A DNA stretch of 21,722 bases from Pelargonium nanum (taxonomy: Eukaryota; Streptophyta; Magnoliopsida; Geraniales; Geraniaceae), in assembly GCA_036897485.1 (NCBI GenBank), contig JAYMTF010001713.1:1-21722 (forward strand). Direction: 5' to 3'. The position numbers were made by a program, and so were the translations under genes. Shown here piece by piece: positions 10,132 through 20,885 of the stretch; position 1 is the first letter of the stretch; the number at the start of each line of letters is the position of its first letter. The notes under the pieces were generated by a model, which was given only the letters and a program-made list of their open reading frames with translations, searched no databases and had not been told where the DNA came from.

Positions 10132-10752
10132 GTATGATTCTTGTTCTACTTCTCATTGTTCTTTCATTTTATTTTTCTTGATTTTTTGTTTGTTTTTGTT
10201 ATCTGATGCGAGAATGTGTTGATTCTGAAATGGACTCGTTTGTTTTTTAAGATATATTTTTATGCTCAAATGCATTGCCAAGCTAGAAATTGAATTTTAG
10301 CTCGTGGGATGTGTCGGTTGGATGTTCTGAAATCTGTAGTTACGACGAATGGTGATTTGTTTAATTAGCTGATTTTATTTTTAATTTGGCAGTAATGATT
10401 GGAATTAACACTTGTGTAAATGTTGAGATCTACTTTTTCTGTTAAAAAAGATGGCTGAATTTGTTGATTTTGAATCTTTTCTATTTATGTTAATGTGGGT
10501 AGGGTGGATTTGAGCTGTGTTTGAGGAATGTGGGAACTAGGGTTTTCTTTCATCAGAAAATGAAGAGCTAAGGAATGTAATACTAGGAAAAAAGTGAATG
10601 TTTAAGAAAGAATATCAGAGTTAGCTTTCTTTTGTGAGTTCAATCCTCCATGTTTACTTTGTAAATGTGTGCTTCATATTTGAATGTGTGTTTGATGCAC
10701 CATACTAGAATGGAAAACTCTTAGGTAGCGCTTGGATTAGAATTTTTGTTTA

Positions 10753-10867
10753 GGAATGAGAATCAAGAATCAGAATGGGATTGGAGTTCCCATTGTTATT
10801 GTTTTGGTTATGATTTATTGTTCATGAAAATGGCTCTAGAGTGTGAATCTCTTCCCATTCTCATTCC
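10753..10867. repeat. Foldback / MITE-like remnant
   Basis: GGAATGAGAAT (10753-10763) is the exact reverse complement of ATTCTCATTCC (10857-10867). The inner GAATGGGATTGG / TTCCCATTC parts also roughly pair. GGAATGAGAATGGGA-type ends are common on small plant inverted-repeat elements. There is no coding capacity. The boundaries are those of the inverted repeat only. Confidence 0.45.
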
Positions 10868-12633
10868 TTTTTCTTCTTCTTTTTTTTTTTAAAAAAATAA
10901 TATGAATGCTACCTTATTTGATAGGAATTGATTAGATTTTTGACATTTGAATTGCGTGTGCATGTTCGTTAAGATGTAATAAAGGAGGTTACAACGTAAA
11001 TATGTTAAGAGACACATATTTCTTGGATCCCTTATTATTTACGCAAGTGTTCCATTTGGAAACCCCAAATTTGTACTTCTATTTCCCACTTGGAACATGG
11101 TAAAACCTGCAATTCTGTTTTTGCAGAATTTTTATCATGGCAGAACTTTCAGTTTCAGCTACTTTTCCAATAAAGATGTTCATGTTCCATAGCTCGACTT
11201 TTTGTATCCAACAAAAGAGCTATATCTGGGTACCCTCTCTAAGTAGATATTATAAGAATTGCATCTATGTTCTAATTGCAGTTGCTAAACTCGCGATACT
11301 TATGCTTCCTTGAAATTTAAAACTAGAACCTCCTAGGACAAGTGCTTCCTCACACTCATTTCTGAGCCATGCCATCTCTCACTCTACACTAAAGTATCTA
11401 AGAAATGACCAGAAATAAGTAATAAGAAAATTTCAGGTGTAAGTAAAAGTGGCTTAGACCGTAATAAGGATAAAACCTTGATTATCCAGATTCCAGTAAA
11501 GGGATTTGAAAGAAATTATGACGGGCATGAGGCTTCTTATCACTGCTGTAGTATATAGAAATTTTAGCTCAGAAACTGCTAGCAAGACTACAAGATTGTC
11601 GTAGAAGAGTTGCACAAACAGATAAAGTCAGAGCCATAACCAGAACTAAATGGACTTGTTAACGGTATATAAGTAGAAGCTAGCTCCTTTGTGAGTCTGT
11701 GTTCATCTCGAGATCAGCTAGTACTGGGAAAAATTTCTTGGTGCATCACTTTGCAATGTTGAAAAAGATTCATGGTAACTCACGTTTTTATCATGGTAAC
11801 CACTGGTGTCACTGCTTATGTTCTTAGGGGGCAAGCTCTTCACTCCTTCACAAGCATTGGACTTGTCACAGTGCTGCATGAAACATTGCTACAAGATGAA
11901 GTTAGCATGCTTGCAGCTTGCTACAGAACTGTTTGAGAATCTTGAATACATAGCAAGACAGGCTGATCGTCAATAAAATCTGGGGTGCAATTTCCTTCAG
12001 CTGCCTCCCATTTATTGATCAATGATGGGAGTTGCCTGGTGTAAAGAGTTTGCATTTGAAGCTAATTGCTGGATTTTAAGCTTTGATTTACAGTTCGAAC
12101 TTACAAAGGTTTTTCAGTAATCAGACTTCCAGCTTGCCTAATTGCTTCAAGGTATGAGGATTCGGGAGAGGTAAAAGTGATCCTGAAGACTTGAAGTTTC
12201 TAAAACTAGATTTGTCTCTGATCAAACCAGCAGATCCTTCAGTAGTGTAGCTCTCCCAAGGTGTGGTGGACATGAATGAGGAGTAGTGAGAAGGTTACGT
12301 AGGAGGCAAAGTAATTATAAAGCTGTTGATAGTGGAAAAGATCCATGGAAGAAGCAGGTCAAACAAGAAATGGCTCCTGAAAATCTGTGCAGGTGCAAGG
12401 GCTATTGTGATCAAGAATTTACATACTGAGCAATAACTGGAAACTGGTGTTACTTGTAAAGTTTGCAGATTCACAGATTTTGCAATTGTACTGATCTTCT
12501 GATGATGATCAAGATGATATGGGTGGTGACTATCAAGACCAAGGATGGCTGCTGCTGTTTTCTTGAGGTTACAGATATATGCATCAATCAAGGGACAGAA
12601 AACTTTTTCTCGTTTTTTTAATCCGTTATTCAT

Positions 12634-12674
12634 GCAAACAACAAATATTGAAATGATCTTATATTTGTTGTTGC
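12634..12674. repeat. Near-perfect small hairpin
   Basis: GCAAACAACAAATAT (12634-12648) pairs with ATATTTGTTGTTGC (12661-12674) across a 12-nt loop, with one unpaired base. It is too short in loop and stem for a typical plant miRNA precursor. It may be a small repeat or a transcript-level structure. Confidence 0.4.
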
Positions 12675-13160
12675 TAAGTTTGATTGTTGCAATGCACTGT
12701 CAAGGCTGACATGTAGGTCAATAATATTTGGCTTTGCAGAGCACTCAAAACCATTTCTTTGACTCCCTCTCACACAATTACCTTTACACATATAAAGCAG
12801 TGGATCCAATTTCTCTTCCTTTATGGCCCGTTTGTATCTGTTTGCATGTGTGTTGTATGATATTTTGCCAAGCAGATTTGTTAATTACTGACAGCTGACT
12901 TGCCCTACATGGTAGTTCGACTGCACATGCCAGTTGCACGATCTTCATATGGTTAGGGCAGTTGAGACATCTGGACAGATGGGAATAATTTGTGATGCAT
13001 TAATTGAATATTGAATATGATCATTAATTTGTCACTGTGCTCATGATAAATATTATTTTCCATCATATGGAATCATAAGATTTAACTGAAACTATTCTAC
13101 ACTTGTACTGATATTTTCTCTTTTTTCTTTTTCACATGCTTATCACACAGAAGCTATTTT

Positions 13161-15107
13161 ATGCAGAGCACTAGTACTGGAAACCTATCTACTTTCCAAG
13201 TGGCCATTTCTGGCAACACCTTGAGAGGGACGTGTCCACAATTCTTGTGCAACTGCAGAAGGGAATGGTTATTCAGTTCAGATCCCATGGAGGTGAATAC
13301 TAGAAATTGCCATTCCAATGAAAAGCAGCCTTTGGAGTATTCCACACCAGCTAATGGAGAAAGAAACTTAACAGAAAAGAACAGGAGCTCTTGTTTATTT
13401 ATCAATCATGGTAAGTTTCTCCATAGTTGATAAAAAAAAAAACAATATTTGCCCTGCAGTCAGAGATGGGAGAACCTAGAGTTATTAAGCTATCGTTCAG
13501 TTCTAGTGTTCTTTTCCTCATCCACTCATTTTTGGATTCAACTGGTAATAAAAACTGAATCAACTGATACTTATGCTAAAGTTGGTCAGGTTTAGAACTC
13601 ATTTTCATACTATCTTGTTTGGAAGAAGCAAAAAAGGTTTTCAGTGAAGGTATAATTTTAGTTGAAATAAGGACAGTAAAAGAGCAAGTGATCTAAAAGT
13701 CATGTACCATGCACATCGCCTGACTTAGTTTCTGCTTGAGACATGATTGCTGAATTTGCCCTTTTAGATTTAGCAACCAGTCCTCCTGGCATGAGTTTGG
13801 CTACCTAGATTAATTATCGTTACTAAGTGATCTTGTTGACCATCAGACTAATTTAGCAATTACAAGGAATAAAGTCCCACTACCTGATTAACAAGATGGC
13901 AAGCGTTATATTCTTCACTACTTAAAATCATTTTATAGATTAGTTCTGGCAACCACCAACTGCCTTGTATTCACTATTGTTGATTCTCGCTCATGTTGAT
14001 TCTCACCAGTCACAACAAATTAGGTTTCCCTAATGTGAATCTTATTGCCAACAGGAACCATTATTTCCTTTTTTTTCCCTATATAATAGTGTTAATATTA
14101 AAAGTCTTATTGAGGATAATGTGGCTGAAATATTATGTAGCTGCAAATGCTTGGCATGAGAACAGAAGAAAGTGGGTTGGAGACCATACTCAGAAACAGC
14201 CAAACAGAATGGCGAAGGACCCAATTATAAGGTATATCGGATACTTCTTCATGTACTAATAGATTATATGCTTTGAAATACTCTACCAGAAGAAGCTTTA
14301 AGCTAGGCTTTGACATTATTTCCATCATTGGCATCCCATCAAAACAATTTACCTAAGGGATAGGTTCACTGTTAATAATATTATTTACTTAACTTGGAAA
14401 ATACATCTAGACACTAATTGGAATGTTATGTGGCAATTTTTGGCTTTAAACTTACAAACATACTTGTGTTATGGAAACTTATTTCGACCCCCTCCTACTC
14501 CTCGAGATTCAGAAGATCTAAAATGTATATATTTAATCTTTATAGGCCCTTATGGGCTGTTGCTTATCTCCTACTGATAGATGTGTTTTTGTGGTCCAAC
14601 CGATTAGAGTTGTGATACCTGAATTGCAAGTATACTAGTATCTTGAAACTGTTGGGAATTTATGTATGATGACTGATGAGGGGCAATTGTCCTACATCAG
14701 TTTATCTTACCTCTCATTTCAAAATCAAGGCGTGTAATTAAGTTTTTATACAATTCCCAGTTTTTTTCCCTTAATAGTTAATATGCTACTATGTAGAAAA
14801 TGACAGTGAATATCTTTTGTCTTGCAGCTGGTCAATGACTTATGAAGATCTGCTCTCAACTTATGAGCCATTTTCCGAACCAATCCCTTTACCAGTAAGC
14901 TTTTGATCACGTCTGTGTGTTAGTGTATAATCAATCATTGCTAGCCCGTTACGTTTGCAAATTATAACCCCTTTACAAAAAGCAATAATGTTGTATTGGC
15001 ATTTTCTAGCTAAACATGTCAACACAAGTCTGATTGATTGGTGAATGTTGCAGGAGATGGTTGACTTTTTGGTTGACATTTGGCATGATGAAGGTCTCTA
15101 TGATTAG
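13161..15107 (+). CDS. Gag1-like clamp domain (DUF4050) protein, 4 coding exons
   Basis: Exons 13161-13410, 14141-14231, 14828-14894 and 15054-15107 join in frame through GT-AG introns into 153 residues. Residues 1-82 are Ser/Asn/Cys-rich, weakly conserved in character and probably disordered. The C-terminal half is the conserved plant DUF4050 block: an INHAANAWHENRRKWVG motif, then SW.MTYEDLLS, EPIPLPEMVDFLVDIW and the terminal DEGLYD, which ends the protein as in relatives I recall. The fungal namesake (Gag1, fission yeast) acts in TOR-linked amino-acid-uptake control. The biochemical role in plants is not known to me. I chose the ATG at 13161 because it is the first one after a clear acceptor. 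No in-frame stop lies between the acceptor and the ATG (AGC TAT TTT), so an upstream coding exon cannot be excluded. The family call is strong, the N-terminus less so. Confidence 0.88.
14646..14764. mobile_element. Small inverted-repeat element in intron 2 of the DUF4050 gene
   Basis: AAACTGTTGGGAATT (14646-14660) is matched at the other end by AATTCCCAGTTT (about 14752-14763). The interior includes TTGTCCTACATCAGTTT, close to the GTCCCACATCGGTT motif that recurs in small plant inverted-repeat elements. At about 119 bp it is non-coding and fully intronic. The class is uncertain. Confidence 0.45.
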
Positions 15108-15489
15108 GTGATAGTGTTGGAGTTGCAAAATGGAGAAATACCAGCAGAGGTCATAAGGACCTGTAACCATTCCACTTGTTGTTGTTAATTCATCTTCTAT
15201 TGATAGCATAAACTTGTAAGTAAAGCCAGGTGAAAAATTAAGTCTGGAAATTTTTGTACCAGCAAATTGACACTACAGTAGCTCACAAACAGGGAAGCTT
15301 CCTTTGTAGCAAATCCTATCCACTGGAACTAATTACTGCCATTATCATCACTGGACTTTTTTTATAAAAAATTCCAAAAGAGAACTTCATTAAGTGTTAG
15401 TAAAGCTCATATTATAAAATTTATTGCAGTGTTCCTACAGTTATTTTAGATCTCTTATATGGTCTCTGAATGAAAGGATATTATTCTGG

Positions 15490-15530
15490 GAGTTGAGACG
15501 AATTCGTTCAGAATGTTTCGATCTCAACTC
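15490..15530. repeat. Hairpin downstream of the DUF4050 gene
   Basis: GAGTTGAGACGAA (15490-15502) pairs almost perfectly with TTTCGATCTCAACTC (15516-15530), with one bulged base and a loop of about 13 nt. It lies too far from the stop codon (about 380 nt) to be assigned confidently to the mRNA. Confidence 0.45.
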
Positions 15531-16315
15531 TAAAATATGAACCCATTTGGTTCTCCTAAGACAATACAGGTCGAGGTCAACTCAAACTTCAGAATGTGGC
15601 GCTTGCTGATAAAAAAGTAAATAAATAAATAAACTTCAGAATGTGGTTGTGAGAATATGTAGGCAGTATTGTCAGGCGTGTGTAACTCCAACACATGTAA
15701 TTTCATTCACAATTTGCTCATTATATTGTTAATGTTACTTTTCGCGGACAAGCATTTTATATTTGCTTCCCAACCCGTTCCAAATGCCAGTGCTCCTATA
15801 ATCTTGCTGACAAACGAGGAGTAACGGTCCGGTTGAGGGATACTTCAAGTGGGGATGACAAAGAGCTACTCTACCAATAAGACGATAGTGAAGATGTCAA
15901 TGTCGAGGCATCAAGCATTAATTCGATTTGTAAGCCAAATGATGTTTGTAGGCATATTTAGAAGGAACATTTGTGACATTGTAAGAATGTATTTGTTCGT
16001 ATCTATATTGTTTTTTTTTTGCGGACGTATGTACGTGTGTTAGAGTGTTTAGCAAATGACAAATGATGGCATGAAACCCACGAACCCGGCCCTTCTCCGT
16101 CAATATTCATGATGCGCGTGAGGCCTTGTATCTATAAAGTGTCTCGTTTCCAAATTATCTTGATGGAGAGAGTGTCGGTTTCTAGTTGCACGGTAGATAT
16201 ACAATATCTTTTTGAAGCTAGTCCCTTTCCAAGGGCGACACTGTTTTGTTCTTGTGTACATTTCCTTATTGTTTGTTCGCTGTTTGAGTTTCTCTATATC
16301 AATTAGTATTTGAAC

Positions 16316-16500
16316 TAACTATTCCAATTAATATCTTATATTGCTAGTCTTATCTAATTTCATACCACGTTTATTTTATTTGGTGTTTTTGGTGACTGTT
16401 TCAGTTGATGTTCATTTGACTGAACCAATTTTATCTTCAGTAACTGTTCCAATTGGTGTCTTATATTACTTTATTTTCATATTCTGCTTTATCTCATTGC
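16316..16500. repeat. Diverged direct repeats
   Basis: AACTATTCCAATTAATATCT (16317-16336), followed by TATATTGCT, recurs as AACTGTTCCAATTGGTGTCT from 16442, followed by TATATTACT. A weaker third version (GACTGTTTCAGTTGATGTTC) begins at about 16394. The spacing is irregular, suggesting an old local duplication. Confidence 0.45.
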
Positions 16501-16753
16501 GCTCATCGTATCTGGTATTTCCGATCTTAAGTAGTTCATTAGAGTTTTAGTTAGTTTACACCCCAAGTTGAATCTAACTAATAAAAATTAATAATATAGT
16601 GAGTTAGTGGTATAAAAAAGAGAGTACAAGGAGTTATGCACAAAACAGTATAAGTATAGGGGTATGTATGAAAAACATCTCTTTTTTTAAATAAATAAAA
16701 ACAGTTACACTTTCTTTCTTAAGACTCAAGTTACAAACCACAGTGGGTAGAAG

Positions 16754-17096
16754 AAATATATGGAGGCTTGGTTTGGAGTCCAGTTACAAACCTCAACTGG
16801 TTTCTGGTGAACGACTCTGATTCTCGCCATGCTTTTGCACTACCGTTCTTCTTCTTCTTCACCGAACCCTAAAATTCCTCTGCTTTCTCTGCGCAGTACA
16901 CACAACGAGCCTTCGTTTCAGGTTAGTGGTCGATTCTTCTCCTTCGCTGAACCCTAAAACTCCTAATTACCAGTCTGTACTTTCAGATTATTGATCGCTG
17001 CTGCTTCGATTTGATATCGTTTATTTTATCTAAATTCCAAGTACTGACCGATTATATATAAGTTTCTGTAGATTATTTTTAGCTCTGTTGATCAAC
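16754..17096 (+). promoter_or_regulatory. Promoter and intron-containing leader of the HMG-like/Ulp1-like gene, with two telo-boxes
   Basis: A TATA-like AAATATATGG (16754-16763) precedes a leader rich in CTTCTTCTTCTTC. A probable leader intron runs from the donor TTTCAG|GTTAGT (16921/16922) to the acceptor TTTTTAG at 17082, leaving 14 nt before the ATG at 17097. AACCCTAAAA, a plant telo-box, occurs twice (16865-16874 and 16950-16959), each inside a similar CTTC...CGAACCCTAAAATTCCT-type block, so the segment is locally duplicated. Telo-boxes are known in promoters and leaders of genes active in dividing cells. A role here is inference. Confidence 0.55.
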
Positions 17097-20000
17097 ATGC
17101 CAATGGAGAAGACGAGCAAGCCAGAGAGGCCATTTGATGTGTTCAGGTAATGTTAATCATTTTTTAGGGTTAGATTTGGGTATTGTTTTGTACAATAATG
17201 TAATTAGTATCTTTTGTGAATGATGATGCAGAAAAGAGTGGATGAGGAAGAACAAGATTCATTGGAGGGATAAGAAGAGGCAGTTGACCCCACAATTTTC
17301 CGAGGTGAGTAAGGGAATCATAATTTGTATTTTGGTACAATTTTAATGACTGATTGCAATAGTATTGGTGTTTGCTTTAGGAGCTGAGTAAGGCTTGGGA
17401 TGTGGCTAAAGTCAAGCCACGCTTTCGAAAGCTTGCTAAAATTCAGCAAGAATACAAGGACGCCGTTAATGCAAATGTACCTAGGCGGAAGGTTAGGCCT
17501 AACTCTCACTTTGGATATGACATTGTTAGCGTAAAAAAGTAGTAGTTGATTGATTGTGCTATTTTGTATTATATGAAGGTTGCTTTTCAAAGCAGATGCA
17601 GGCCGGGTTTGATTCAACTCAATGCTGAAAATAGTAAGTGTGTGCTCTCTGAGGTACAAATGGATGCAGTACGCAAGATGGGGTTGTTTTCAATAATTAA
17701 TAATAGATGCTCCAGAATACATCGGTCTTTCATATATAACCTTTGCAAATCGTTTGACACAAAACGGAGAGTTATAGAGGTGAATGGTGATGAACATGTC
17801 ATATCAGTTTCAGAAGTTGGTAGAATATTAGGGATACCGAGTGTTGGTACTCCAGTTCCTCGAGAGTTTAGATGTGCAGAAGAAAAGAAACGTGTTATGC
17901 GTAGGTATTGCAAGTTGTCTGCCGAAGCTTTGCTTTCGTTAATTCGTCAACATAAAGGTGATGCTGGAATATTGTTCCAACAAGATTTCTTGGTGTTGGT
18001 TTTTGGTTGTTTCCTGTTTCCAACGACATTGCCAGTGCTGTCACCTTCTTTGTTGCATATGGTCTGTTGCGCAGAAAACTGCGCGTCCTATAATTGGGCA
18101 GAGGCTGTGCTGAATTTTATGTGTGATAAAATTGTAACCTTCAAGAAGGGGTCGACTGAGTCAATTGGGGGATGTGTACATTTGTTACTGGTATGTGTCA
18201 TTTGTTCATCATTTTTACTAAAAATTGTATAATTGTTGAAATACCTCTCAGTTAACAACTTAACATCAAATTTGTATGGAATTAACGCTAACTAATGTTA
18301 TATATATGTTCATGAAGCTATTTTACCTTGAACACTATTTCCCGGATTCAGCAACCATTGCGAAGGGTGAAATTCCACTACTATACTGGACAGACTCTCA
18401 TCTGGGAGAAGCTATTAAGAAGCATATGTATGAAAGAAACAAAAAGTCGAAGAAGGTACGTATAACACAATATATAAGTATATGTTGAATTATTTTTTTA
18501 TACACTAATTGGGCAAACTATCTCATTTCTTTTATGTATATAATTAACTGCAAATCTTTGTGTAAGCTGTAGAGTTATGGTGAAAAGATTAAACCACAAA
18601 TGAAGAGGATGCGGTGCAATCAAGATCAGGTCAGAAGTTCGGATGAGGTTAATGTTGGTGATGAGGACTTAGATGGGCGAGATGATAGTTCTGTTGAAGG
18701 GAATGGTGATAACAAACAGTATGTTACTCATCAAGAGCATAATGTTAATATCGACATGAACATTGATTCAATGTCAGGTACTGAGGTTCAGGCGGCTTCA
18801 ACACTGATGGAAGTTGCTAGGGGTATTAAAGTGAAAAAAGAAGGACACAATCACACAAGTGAAACCCGTGTCCCTAACTCCGTTTTGGGTTCAACAACAT
18901 CTAAAGTTGTGAAGCCTAAGGTTATTGGCCACCCTTCTAAGACAACTGGGAAATGTAGCTCGAGACAAAATGTAACATCAGTCACTACCAGTTTATCTCC
19001 AATTGCATTTACTGCAGAGGAAGAAGCAGTTTGGAAATTCATCCCTCGGTTCGCTAGGTAAGTATATCGTACTATATAACCTTTATTATGAAATATGAAC
19101 CATTACATAAATTCATTATTGTGATGTTCCACGCTATGTGTTGTTGATGCAGTAATGAAGTATATTGTAGAATTGGCCATTGCTGGTTGCCAGGATCGGT
19201 TGCTATTGAGTTGCATGCAAGGCGTACCAAAGTATCTAATTTGGTTAGTGTTGCATTCATTTTTACGCGTATTGTGTACATTTTAACGTAACTTATAAGT
19301 ATATAATGTGTATGACATACGGAAATGTGCTCATTTCTTGCAATTACAGATGGTCGATTTTGTTTCCGTCTGGTTGAATTTGGTTGAGTTCAATGGCAGT
19401 GGTAAAAGACACATACTACCAACTCTCGTGGGGGTAATGAAAAATGCAATATCTCAATTACTTTACGATGGATTCATATTATATTTGTAACATGTGAAAA
19501 TTTTAAATATTTTGACAATGTCCTCATGTACAGGAGAAAATTAAGGCTGAATTGGGTATTCCTATGGATGTGTCCCAAGAGACTAAAAGGGACCTGAAAT
19601 ACACCTTCAGACTTGATGATATTAACTCTGCTTATTTCAAGAAGGAAAACATAGGATACGCTCTGTCTAACTGTGACATGGTACACACATATTATATATA
19701 TTGATACATTTAGATTATCATTAACTGTTAAGAGTTTATAATCACATAATGTATCTATGCATCAGGTTTTCTTACCAGTGTTGCTTTACAGTCACTGGTT
19801 CTGTATATGTATGAATCTAAAAGCAAAGAAAATTGAGGTGTTAAACAGTGTAAAAGGGTACTATAATTATGATCCTCACATTCCTACAAAAAGTGAGATG
19901 TTCAACAAGCTTGTGTCTAGACTGGTAAGCACAAAGCTATGTCAAATTAGATATCACACAAGAATATCTAAACAAGTATTCATTATTAGCATAATTGTGT

Positions 20001-20591
20001 TCTAATCTCATAATTTGAATTTACAGCAATCAGTAATTGCTCTAATCATTAGTGAATCCTCATCAAAGTCTAATTATAAGCAGTTGGTAGGAGTCGATGA
20101 ATGGGAAATTTGTTACCCTGATCTCCCACAGCAGTGTAACACGTAAGTGAAAACAAACTTGCAAGAATTTCACTTTCCCTACCATACGTTCTGGTATCGT
20201 ATATACCTAACTACATTACTTGTTTAAAATATATGTCAGGTTTGACTGCGGGATTTATGTTCTTAGCTTCATGAGATGTTGGGACGGAGACGCGGTTAAA
20301 TGCACAGAGAGTATGCAAAAACTTCTTGTGGACATGAGAAAACAACTATTACTAGGCATGTTGCTACACGAGAGTAATGAGGAAAAATGGAAAGTACTAA
20401 CACTTAGCAAGCTACCCGCTGTTACTCGAGTAATGAATCTGCGACAGAGGACATTAGCTGCAAAACAAACATGTATGCATGGAACAGCTTCTCTTATTCT
20501 AACACAATGTTCAGCTATATATTTATGTTGCTATTTATATTGCACTTGGACAATGTTTGTTTCTATGCTGACACTCTTCATCTTCACAGGA
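17097..20591 (+). CDS. HMG-box-like + plant-mobile-domain-like + Ulp1/C48 protease-like protein, intact multi-exon gene
   Basis: Coding exons: 17097-17146, 17232-17304, 17381-17491, 17579-18190, 18318-18455, 18573-19057, 19153-19243, 19350-19433, 19534-19680, 19766-19924, 20027-20142 and 20240-20472, with the last two stop-codon bases at 20590-20591. This gives 766 residues; all introns are GT-AG and in phase. Residues 10-78 resemble an HMG box (RPFDVFRKEW, then FSEELSKAW, a short EYKDAV helix and PRRK). Residues about 100-310 look like the plant-mobile-domain-like segment of transposon Ulp1 proteins (VNGDEHVISVSEVGRILGIP, later LLYWTD). A basic patch (about 316-328) and an acidic linker follow. 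The C-terminal C48 fold shows H607-W608, Asn624 exactly 17 residues later where Ulp1 has Asp, then Q686-x-N-x-x-D-C692-G. Expected role: nuclear SUMO/ubiquitin-like protease or a non-catalytic descendant. If the last intron is not spliced, the frame ends at 20594 (806 residues). I do not know a named gene with this order. Confidence 0.82.
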
Positions 20592-20880
20592 TGATATATG
20601 TTATATGAGAGGAAGAAGGAGCTAGCTCTAGGGAAATAGTTGCTGACATCAATAGTTTTTGCTATGTAATTAGTGTTTTTGTTAACAGAATTGTAGTCCA
20701 TAGATTAGAGCTCACTGTCCAGCTAATCTAGGTAGGAGTGGCTCCTTTTGTTAGGGGTCTGAAATGGGCTTTTGTTAGAGACCCTGTGATTGTCAACTTT
20801 CTTTCTTCCTTTCAGTAATGGATCTCTTATTTGATGTGTCAGGTTTCATTTGTTGACACATCATTTTGTATAAATAGTTT
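20592..20880 (+). other. 3' flank / probable 3'UTR of the Ulp1-like gene
   Basis: There is no coding sequence here. This T-rich stretch follows the stop and probably contains the 3'UTR and the cleavage/polyadenylation region. No single strong AATAAA signal stands out. Confidence 0.4.
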
Positions 20881-20885
20881 TGTAC

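Larger units (their letters stand above)
10132..13150 (+). other. Probable long leader intron(s) of the DUF4050 gene
   Basis: About 3 kb separates the leader donor at 10132 from the acceptor CACACAG at 13150. I found no coding exon I could defend. Contents include a short foldback (10753-10867), an inverted telo-box-like TAGGGTTTT (about 10539), less AT-rich, exon-like patches (about 11830-12160 and 12230-12580) and a hairpin (12634-12674). The patches could be extra non-coding leader exons, for example one ending at TTCAAG|GTATGA near 12152. They could also belong to an unrelated transcript. Confidence 0.35.
15108..16750. other. 3' flank of the DUF4050 gene and gene-poor intergenic DNA
   Basis: The first part (15108 to about 15250) should be the 3'UTR of the DUF4050 gene. 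After that I find only short repeats: a hairpin (15490-15530), a direct repeat CTTCAGAATGTGG (about 15587 and 15634), and diverged direct repeats at 16316-16500. Open frames at 15849-16043, 16109-16306 and 16341-16550 have hydrophobic, low-information translations that I do not believe are genes. Confidence 0.5.

Noticed and set aside
9872-10222. Three overlapping open frames near the DUF4050 leader
   Set aside because: The translations are low-complexity Ser/Pro/Phe-rich products of a CT-rich leader, and a strong donor at 10132 interrupts them.
12295-12633. Minus-strand open frame of 112 codons
   Set aside because: No domain, no promoter and no splice context. The hydrophobic C-terminal part is typical of chance AT-rich frames. 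I kept the region only as an unexplained exon-like patch.
12634-12674. Possible microRNA precursor
   Set aside because: The stem is only about 14 bp with a 12-nt loop, too short for a plant miRNA precursor.
15481-16500. Possible remnant of a larger mobile element between the second and third genes
   Set aside because: I found only short unrelated repeats, with no paired ends, primer-binding-like site or protein similarity to support an element.
16109-16550. Adjacent plus-strand open frames in the intergenic region
   Set aside because: The translations are Phe/Leu/Ser-rich without motifs. They coincide with diverged direct repeats and have no promoter evidence.
17318-17913. Two minus-strand open frames opposite the Ulp1-like gene
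   Set aside because: They are antisense shadows of in-phase coding exons with strong plus-strand protein character.
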